Positions 59,119 to 64,000 of a DNA stretch of 64,000 nucleotides are shown one piece after another. Numbering within the stretch: the stretch's first letter is position 1; each line of letters begins with the position of its first letter. Both the position numbers and the translations under genes were made by a program. The notes under the pieces are model-generated. The model saw only the letters and a program-made list of their open reading frames with translations. It was not told the DNA's origin and ran no database searches. Source of the DNA: Ectobacillus ponti (lineage in GTDB: Bacteria > Bacillota > Bacilli > Bacillales > Bacillaceae_G); assembly GCF_024294785.1 (NCBI RefSeq), contig NZ_JANCLT010000018.1, positions 1 to 64,000 of the forward strand. Reading direction: 5' to 3'.

Positions 59119-59172
59119 ACGCATCGGCTGTCGACAGCATATTGTCTACAGCAAAAAAGGGGGGGGACCAGG

Positions 59173-60483
59173 ATGGGCATGACCATGTCCGAGAAAATAT
59201 TGGCGAAGGCCTCCGGGCAAGCCGAAGTGCGGGCCGGTGACATTGTTTGGGCAAAGGCGGATGTAGCGCTGATGCATGATCTGCTCGGGCCATGGCTCGT
59301 GGACGGGGCCTTCAAGCGCCTGGGCGGCAAGCTGCTCGACAAAGAGAAGGTGGTGCTCGTTTCTGATCACTGCACACCGCCGGCCACCGTGCAGCAGGCA
59401 AATATTTTAAAATTTACCCGCGATTGGGCAAGGGAGCAGGATTTGCCGTACTATTACGAGTTTGAGGGGCCGTGCCATCAGGTGATCGTCGAGCACGGAC
59501 ATGTGCGGCCGGGGCGGCTCATTGTCGGGACAGATTCCCACACCTGTATGGCCGGCGGGCTTGGGGCGTTTGCCACCGGCATCGGCTCCACCGAGATGGT
59601 CGGCGTTCTGCTGACAGGCGAGATTTGGCTGAAGGTGCCAAAAACGACAAAGGTGGTGTGGGATGGCGAACTGCCGCATGGGGTGTACGCGAAGGATCTC
59701 ATCCTGCGGACCATCCGTGATATCGGGCATGCCGGCGCCACCTATGAAGCGCTGGAGTTTTCCGGCAGTGCCATTGCCTCACTTTCCATGGACGAACGGC
59801 TCGTGCTGTCGAATATGGCGGTGGAGGCGGGGGCGAAGACGGGGCTTATTGAGCCGGATGAAGCAGTTGCCGCTTACCTGCGCGACCGGGACGTTTCCGA
59901 GATGGATTGGATGGCGAGCGATTCTGATGCGGTGTATGAAAGAGTGCTCTATTATGATGCTTCCGCACTGGAGCCGCAGGTCGCCTGTCCGCATGAAGTG
60001 GATAATGTGCATCCCATCAGCGCGGTGGCCGGCAAAACGGTGGACCAGGTGTACCTGGGCTCCTGCACGAACGGACGCTTGAGCGACCTGCGCATAGCCG
60101 CTCATATTTTAAAAGGAAAGAAGATTGCAAAGGGTGTGCGCTGCCTCGTTGTGCCGGCGTCACAGTCGGTTTGGATGCAGGCAAGCAAGGAAGGGCTGCT
60201 GGATATTTTGGCGGAGGCCGGCTGTATCATCAATATGCCATCCTGCGGCGCCTGCGGCGGCTTTACAAGCGGCGTCATCGGCGCCGGCGAAGTGGTGATG
60301 TCCTCCTCCAACCGCAACTTCCGCGGCCGGATGGGCAGCGCGGCGGGAGAGGTGTACCTCGGTTCGCCGGCCACAGCGGCGGCAACGGCAATTGAAGGGA
60401 AAATTGCCGATCCGCGCAGCTATATTGAGAAAGGCGGGGAGCAAAATGGCGATTATTCGCGGACGCGTATGGAAATACGGTGA
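59173..60483 (+). CDS. aconitase-superfamily dehydratase, large subunit (LeuC-like)
   Basis: Iron-sulfur hydro-lyase subunit, 436 residues. The three cluster cysteines are C298 (YLGSCTNGR), C358 and C361 (PSCGACGG); VGTDSHTCMAGGLGAFATGIGSTE is the family active-site region. Length matches the homoaconitase/isopropylmalate/dimethylmalate dehydratase group. No leuA or leuB is nearby, so a leucine role is unlikely; in this operon it would hydrate an unsaturated branched dicarboxylate. ATG at 59173 follows a G-rich site; ATGs at 59179 and 59185 are alternatives. Ends 38 bases inside the next gene. Confidence 0.9.
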   Translation: MGMTMSEKILAKASGQAEVRAGDIVWAKADVALMHDLLGPWLVDGAFKRLGGKLLDKEKVVLVSDHCTPPATVQQANILKFTRDWAREQDLPYYYEFEGPCHQVIVEHGHVRPGRLIVGTDSHTCMAGGLGAFATGIGSTEMVGVLLTGEIWLKVPKTTKVVWDGELPHGVYAKDLILRTIRDIGHAGATYEALEFSGSAIASLSMDERLVLSNMAVEAGAKTGLIEPDEAVAAYLRDRDVSEMDWMASDSDAVYERVLYYDASALEPQVACPHEVDNVHPISAVAGKTVDQVYLGSCTNGRLSDLRIAAHILKGKKIAKGVRCLVVPASQSVWMQASKEGLLDILAEAGCIINMPSCGACGGFTSGVIGAGEVVMSSSNRNFRGRMGSAAGEVYLGSPATAAATAIEGKIADPRSYIEKGGEQNGDYSRTRMEIR

Positions 60484-60946
60484 CAACATCAATACAGACA
60501 TCATTTCGCCGGGCCAGTATATGAGCCTGCCGGTGGAGCAGCAGGCGGTCCATGCGATGGAAGCGGTGGAACCTGGCTTTGCCGATAAGGTACAGCCTGG
60601 CGACATTCTTGTGGCCGGGCATAATTTCGGCTCCGGCTCCAGCCGGGAGACAGCGCAGATGGTGCTGAAATATCACGGCATCGGCGCCATTGTCGCTTGT
60701 TCCTTTGCCCGCATTTTTTACCGCAACAGCCTGAATGTCGGGCTTCCGGTTGTGGAAATGCCGGACACATCTTCCATTGAGGAAGGCGACGAGTTGGAAA
60801 TCGACCTGCTGGCCGGAACGATCAGGAACCATACAAAAGGGAGTGAGCACCGGGGGACAAAGCTGCCGGAGCACCTGATTGAAATGGTGCAGCTTGGCGG
60901 TCTGGAGCCGTACCTGGCGAAAAAGCTGAAGGGGGTCACCGGATGA
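60446..60946 (+). CDS. aconitase-superfamily dehydratase, small subunit (LeuD-like)
   Basis: Swivel subunit of the dehydratase, 166 residues. NTDIISPGQYM and the loop GHNFGSGSSRETA that closes over the substrate are present. KYHGIGAIVACSFARIFYRNSLNVGL is typical of the 160-170-residue archaeal/bacterial LeuD2 type rather than the 200-residue leucine-pathway LeuD. The start lies within the large-subunit gene (38-base overlap) with GGCGGGGAG upstream; the stop overlaps the lyase gene. Confidence 0.9.
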   Translation: MAIIRGRVWKYGDNINTDIISPGQYMSLPVEQQAVHAMEAVEPGFADKVQPGDILVAGHNFGSGSSRETAQMVLKYHGIGAIVACSFARIFYRNSLNVGLPVVEMPDTSSIEEGDELEIDLLAGTIRNHTKGSEHRGTKLPEHLIEMVQLGGLEPYLAKKLKGVTG

Positions 60947-61830
60947 AGCTGCCAAAGCGTGTCGAGGTCATTGAAGTCGGGCCGCGGGACGGCCTGCAAA
61001 ATGAGCCCGGCTTCATCCCGACGGAGCAAAAAATTGCCCTGATCCATGCTTTGGGAAAAGCGGGCATCCGGCGGATGGAGGCAACGTCCTTTGTGCACCC
61101 CGTCTATGTACCGCAAATGCGGGACGCGGCAGAGGTGCTGCAGGGAATCGGGCAGCGTGAAGATGTCCAGTATATGGTGCTCATTCCGAACGAAAAGGGC
61201 TACGAGCGGGCGGAGGCAAATGGCGTGCGGGCGGTATCCTTCGTAACCGGCGCAAGCGACACCTTCAACCAAAGAAATGTGAAGATGGGCCGCGAAGACT
61301 CGCTGTCCCGCATGGCGGCTGTGATTGCAAGAGCAAAGGCTGCCGGCATGTTCATCCGCTATAACATTGCCACCGCCTTCTGGTGCCCCTATGAAGGGCG
61401 TGTCGACCCGGCTGTGGTGCTGGATATGGCAGAGCGGCTTGACCGCCTCGACGTGGATGAAATCGTCCTGTGCGACACCATCGGCCGGGCGAATCCGCAG
61501 CAGGTTCATGACCTGTTTGGGCGCTGCTTCGGTCTGCAGCCGCATGCACTCCTGACCGCTCATTTCCACGACACATACGGCACCGCCCAGGCCAATATCA
61601 TCGCTGCGCTGCAGGCCGGCGTCACCCGCTTTGACACCTCCATCGGCGGCCTGGGAGGCTGTCCATTCGCGCCGGGCGCCGCCGGCAACGCGGCAACGGA
61701 GGATGTCGTGTTCATGCTGGGGGAAATGGGCGTTGAAACCGGCATTGATTTGCCGGCACTGCTTTCGTGTGTGGAGCTGATCAAGCCATGCGCAAGCCGG
61801 GAGCTGACGGGGCATGTCCATAAGGTGTAG
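60943..61830 (+). CDS. HMG-CoA-lyase-like aldolase
   Basis: TIM-barrel retro-aldol enzyme of 295 residues. VGPRDGLQNE at residues 12-21, HFHDTYG near 207 (metal ligands H207 and H209) and GGLGGCPFAPGAAGN near 235-250 with the catalytic C240 are all intact. It would split a 3-hydroxy-3-methyl-type acyl-CoA into an acyl-CoA and an oxo acid. With the CoA transferase and dehydratase it forms a complete branched-dicarboxylate module. Start overlaps the small-subunit stop (ATGA). Last gene of the operon. Confidence 0.92.
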   Translation: MKLPKRVEVIEVGPRDGLQNEPGFIPTEQKIALIHALGKAGIRRMEATSFVHPVYVPQMRDAAEVLQGIGQREDVQYMVLIPNEKGYERAEANGVRAVSFVTGASDTFNQRNVKMGREDSLSRMAAVIARAKAAGMFIRYNIATAFWCPYEGRVDPAVVLDMAERLDRLDVDEIVLCDTIGRANPQQVHDLFGRCFGLQPHALLTAHFHDTYGTAQANIIAALQAGVTRFDTSIGGLGGCPFAPGAAGNAATEDVVFMLGEMGVETGIDLPALLSCVELIKPCASRELTGHVHKV

Positions 61831-61843
61831 CAGCAGCCTGAAC

Positions 61844-61875
61844 AGACCAGCACGGAACCAGTGCTGGTCTCTTTC
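61844..61875 (+). terminator. terminator of the sigma-54 operon
   Basis: AGACCAGCAC (61844-61853) pairs perfectly with GTGCTGGTCT (61861-61870), followed by the weak T tract CTTTC. Confidence 0.75.
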
Positions 61876-61954
61876 ACATGCGTTCCCCGCCGGGAATATC
61901 GTTTCAGACCTCCAGGGACAACTGGACAAAGGATGATAGGGTGTGATAAATTAT

Positions 61955-61960
61955 TATAAT
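61955..61960 (+). promoter_or_regulatory. -10 element of asnS
   Basis: Perfect TATAAT; no strong -35 hexamer is seen at 17 bp. Transcript start near 61967. Confidence 0.5.
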
Positions 61961-61966
61961 GAAAAT

Positions 61967-62245
61967 TCATTTTAAAACTACATAGTTTTATATCGGTGAA
62001 GAGGAAAGTAGTTTTTGCCGTATTCGATAGCGAGCCGGGGACGGTGGAAGCCTGGCGATGAAGCATGAATGAAGAACGCCTTTGAGTTCAAACCGAAAGG
62101 GACAGCTGAAGCAGGCTTGGACATGGCCGGAACGTTATCGGCCGGGGTCAGCAACAGCGGCTTGAAAGCTGGTCATATGATGACAATTTGGGTGGCACCG
62201 CGATTCAGCCTTTCGTCCCTTTTTCGGGGGATGGAAGGCTTTTCT
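61967..62245 (+). promoter_or_regulatory. T-box riboswitch, asparagine-specific
   Basis: The T-box sequence TGGGTGGCACCGCG lies at 62189-62202. Stem I signatures are present: AAAGTAG (AGTA turn) near 62006 and AGCGAGCCGGGGACGGTGG near 62028. On the descending side of stem I the triplet AAC (62075-62077) is the likely specifier codon, matching Asn and the gene downstream. Uncharged tRNA-Asn should stabilise the antiterminator and turn on asnS. Confidence 0.88.
62207..62245 (+). terminator. T-box terminator
   Basis: AGCCTT-TC-TCCC (62207-62219) pairs with GGGG-GA-AAGGCT (62225-62240), followed by TTTTCT; it competes with the antiterminator that uses the T-box sequence. Confidence 0.75.
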
Positions 62246-62277
62246 ATTGTAAGAAAATTGCCATAAGGAGGATACGT

Positions 62278-63669
62278 ATGATAAAGACTGCAGTAAAAGA
62301 TTTATACAGAAAGCAAGAGAGCTTTCGGGACAAGACGGTTCAGCTTTCAGGCTGGATCCGCACGCTCCGCGATTCCAAAACGATTGGCTTCATGGAGTTA
62401 AATGACGGCACATTCTTTAAAAGTGTACAAGTGATCTTTGAGGACAACCTCGATAACTTTAAAGAGATTACCAAGCTGCCAATCAGCTCTTCTGTTACAG
62501 TGGAAGGCGAATTTGTGCTGACACCTGACATGAAGCAGCCTTTTGAAATTAAGGCGACCAAAATTGTTGTGGAAGGATTATCGGACACCGATTATCCGTT
62601 GCAGAAAAAGAGACACTCCCTTGAATATTTACGAACAATCGCCCATTTGCGTCCGAGAGCCAATACCTTCTCAGCCGTGTTCCGGGTACGGTCTCTCGCA
62701 TCCTACGCGATTCATCAGTTCTTCCAAGAAAAAGGCTTCTTGTATGTGCATACGCCAATTATCACTGGAAGCGATACGGAAGGCGCAGGGGAAATGTTCC
62801 GTGTGACATCCATGAATTTGAACCAGCTTCCTAAAAACAAAGAGGGGCAAGTCGATGACAGTGCCGATTTCTTCGGCAAGGAAACGAACTTAACCGTGAG
62901 CGGCCAATTGAATGCGGAAGCCTTCGCGCTTGCTTTCCGCAATGTGTATACATTCGGCCCAACCTTCAGAGCGGAAAACTCCAATACAGCCCGGCATGCC
63001 GCGGAATTCTGGATGATTGAGCCGGAGGTGGCCTTTGCAGAATTGCCGGACATCATGGACCTTGGGGAAGATATGATCAAATATGTCATCCAGTACGTGT
63101 TTGACCATGCTCCTGAAGAACTGGCCTTCTTTAACAGCTTTATCGACCAAACGCTGATGGAACGATTGAAGAACGCCCTGGAATCAGATTTCGGAAGAGT
63201 GACGTATACGGAGGCGGTTGCCCTCTTGCAGAACTCCGGCAAGGAATTTGACTACCCCGTGGAATGGGGCATGGATCTGCAGACGGAGCATGAGCGGTAT
63301 TTGAGCGAGGACATTTACAAGCGCCCTGTCTTCGTAACTGACTATCCGAAGGAAATCAAGGCATTTTATATGCGGGCGAATGAGGATGGCAAGACCGTGG
63401 CTGCGACGGACCTGCTGGTTCCCGGCATTGGCGAGTTAATTGGGGGAAGCCAGCGTGAGGAACGAGAAGAAGTCCTGGTGAACCGAATCAAAGAGCTCGG
63501 CATGTCGGAAGAAGATTACTGGTGGTATCTCGAGCTTAGAAAATACGGCGGCACCAAGCATTCCGGCTATGGCATCGGATTCGAGCGTCTGGTGATGTAT
63601 CTGACCGGAATGAAGAACATCCGCGATGTGATTCCATTCCCTCGTACACCGGGAAATGCAGAATTTTAA
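62278..63669 (+). CDS. asnS: asparaginyl-tRNA synthetase
   Basis: Charges tRNA-Asn, 463 residues, class II synthetase. OB-fold anticodon domain ([25 protein letters not shown] is at about 20-45), then the catalytic core with [39 protein letters not shown] (motif 2 region) and [24 protein letters not shown] (motif 3). The C-terminal GNAEF is typical of AsnS. TAAGGAGG precedes the ATG; a longer frame from 62188 overlaps the T-box. Regulated by the T-box leader. Confidence 0.96.
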   Translation: MIKTAVKDLYRKQESFRDKTVQLSGWIRTLRDSKTIGFMELNDGTFFKSVQVIFEDNLDNFKEITKLPISSSVTVEGEFVLTPDMKQPFEIKATKIVVEGLSDTDYPLQKKRHSLEYLRTIAHLRPRANTFSAVFRVRSLASYAIHQFFQEKGFLYVHTPIITGSDTEGAGEMFRVTSMNLNQLPKNKEGQVDDSADFFGKETNLTVSGQLNAEAFALAFRNVYTFGPTFRAENSNTARHAAEFWMIEPEVAFAELPDIMDLGEDMIKYVIQYVFDHAPEELAFFNSFIDQTLMERLKNALESDFGRVTYTEAVALLQNSGKEFDYPVEWGMDLQTEHERYLSEDIYKRPVFVTDYPKEIKAFYMRANEDGKTVAATDLLVPGIGELIGGSQREEREEVLVNRIKELGMSEEDYWWYLELRKYGGTKHSGYGIGFERLVMYLTGMKNIRDVIPFPRTPGNAEF

Positions 63670-63698
63670 TTAGAAAGTATTCAAATTGCGCACGTTGA

Positions 63699-63732
63699 AA
63701 CAAGCAGCTGCTTATGGCTGCTTGTTTTTTTA
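63699..63732 (+). terminator. intrinsic terminator of asnS
   Basis: AACAAGCAG (63699-63707) pairs with CTGCTTGTT (63718-63726), followed by a run of T. Confidence 0.88.
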
Positions 63733-64000
63733 TTGCCGGCAATATCAGAACTGTTTCTTATCTATTCATCCTTTTGAAGCAATTTTTCTTTTCTCTGAAG
63801 AAAATAGGGGGTATTCGATAAGTTTAGACAAAAACTGCTATGTAATCTGATGAAAAACACTATTTATATAGTAAAAAGTATTAAAATGTTGCAAAGTGTC
63901 GAACGGAAAGAGTTGGAATTCTCATCTCTATGATATATCCTTATATTCGGATGTTAAACATCTATTTACGTAAGATATACACAAGGTAAAGGAGAGGAAG
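63733..64000 (+). other. AT-rich leader of a gene beyond the window
   Basis: No gene in about 270 bp. The stretch is AT-rich with several possible -10 elements and ends in AAAGGAGAGG (63988-63997), a strong ribosome binding site, so a plus-strand gene probably starts just after the window. Confidence 0.5.

Noticed and set aside
59173-60946. Leucine biosynthesis genes leuCD
   Set aside because: leuA and leuB are absent, the small subunit is the short type, and the neighbours are catabolic.
62069-62266. Small gene before asnS
   Set aside because: The frame lies within the T-box leader and its sequence is explained by the RNA structure.
1-64000. Mobile elements, tRNA or rRNA genes, prophage genes
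   Set aside because: I found no transposase, integrase, terminal inverted repeats, cloverleaf sequence or rRNA segment on either strand by reading.

Overview
The window looks like a chromosomal segment of an endospore-forming member of the Bacillales. Supporting signs are strong GGAGG-type ribosome binding sites, GTG and TTG starts, a GerA-type germinant receptor operon behind a near-perfect sigma-G promoter, an asnS T-box leader, an adenine riboswitch, a cydABDC operon behind a Rex-like operator and TcaA/YvbJ-type zinc-ribbon membrane proteins. Most genes are GC-rich, but the add gene and its leader (about 12.25-13.46 kb) and the two window edges are visibly more AT-rich. I see no rRNA, tRNA, insertion sequence, integrase or CRISPR array. 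I would not name a genus.

Layout. 0-1.2 kb: a small glycosylase-like remnant and mostly non-coding DNA ending in a PhoP-box promoter flanked by two LacI-type palindromes. 1.2-8.5 kb: a seven-gene operon (ABC transporter, PHP phosphoesterase, LacI regulator, glycerophosphodiester phosphodiesterase), read as phosphate-starvation-induced organophosphate scavenging. 8.6-11.8 kb: an Mrr-like membrane nuclease, a GNAT, a cyclic-phosphate receiver-like protein and two unknowns. 11.8-16.7 kb: decayed DNA, riboswitch-controlled adenosine deaminase, an M20 hydrolase, two unknown proteins and a 21-bp tandem repeat. 16.8-18.1 kb: PuuP-like permease. 18.2-26.2 kb: six co-directional genes for membrane proteins, five of them with N- or C-terminal zinc ribbons (TcaA-like, Ig-like, coiled coil, polytopic, YARHG). 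26.2-29.6 kb: overlapping GGDEF and GGDEF-EAL genes for c-di-GMP turnover. 29.8-33.3 kb: unknowns, formamidase and vanadium-haloperoxidase-like enzymes. 33.3-39.1 kb: cytochrome bd operon. 39.3-44.0 kb: arylamine N-acetyltransferase, lipase-like hydrolase, a probable small spore protein and PEP carboxylase. 44.0-48.5 kb: a second repeat array and the germinant receptor operon (A-C-D-B).

48.9-61.8 kb is the most unusual part. A sigma-54 activator is transcribed away from a textbook -24/-12 promoter that drives a run of 14 genes: GntR regulator, aldehyde dehydrogenase, two tandem modules of an FMNH2-dependent (LLM-type) monooxygenase plus a cysteine-free ArsC/Spx-fold protein, an FMN reductase, a RutF-like flavin reductase, a stand-alone riboflavin kinase, an unknown 96-residue protein, a class III CoA transferase, an aconitase-type dehydratase (two subunits) and an HMG-CoA-lyase-like aldolase. 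The genes read as one catabolic pathway: oxidative attack on an unknown substrate with dedicated FMN supply, aldehyde oxidation, then hydration, CoA activation and retro-aldol cleavage of a branched dicarboxylate. The substrate cannot be read from sequence.

The window closes with T-box-controlled asnS and an AT-rich leader for a gene that starts just beyond the end.
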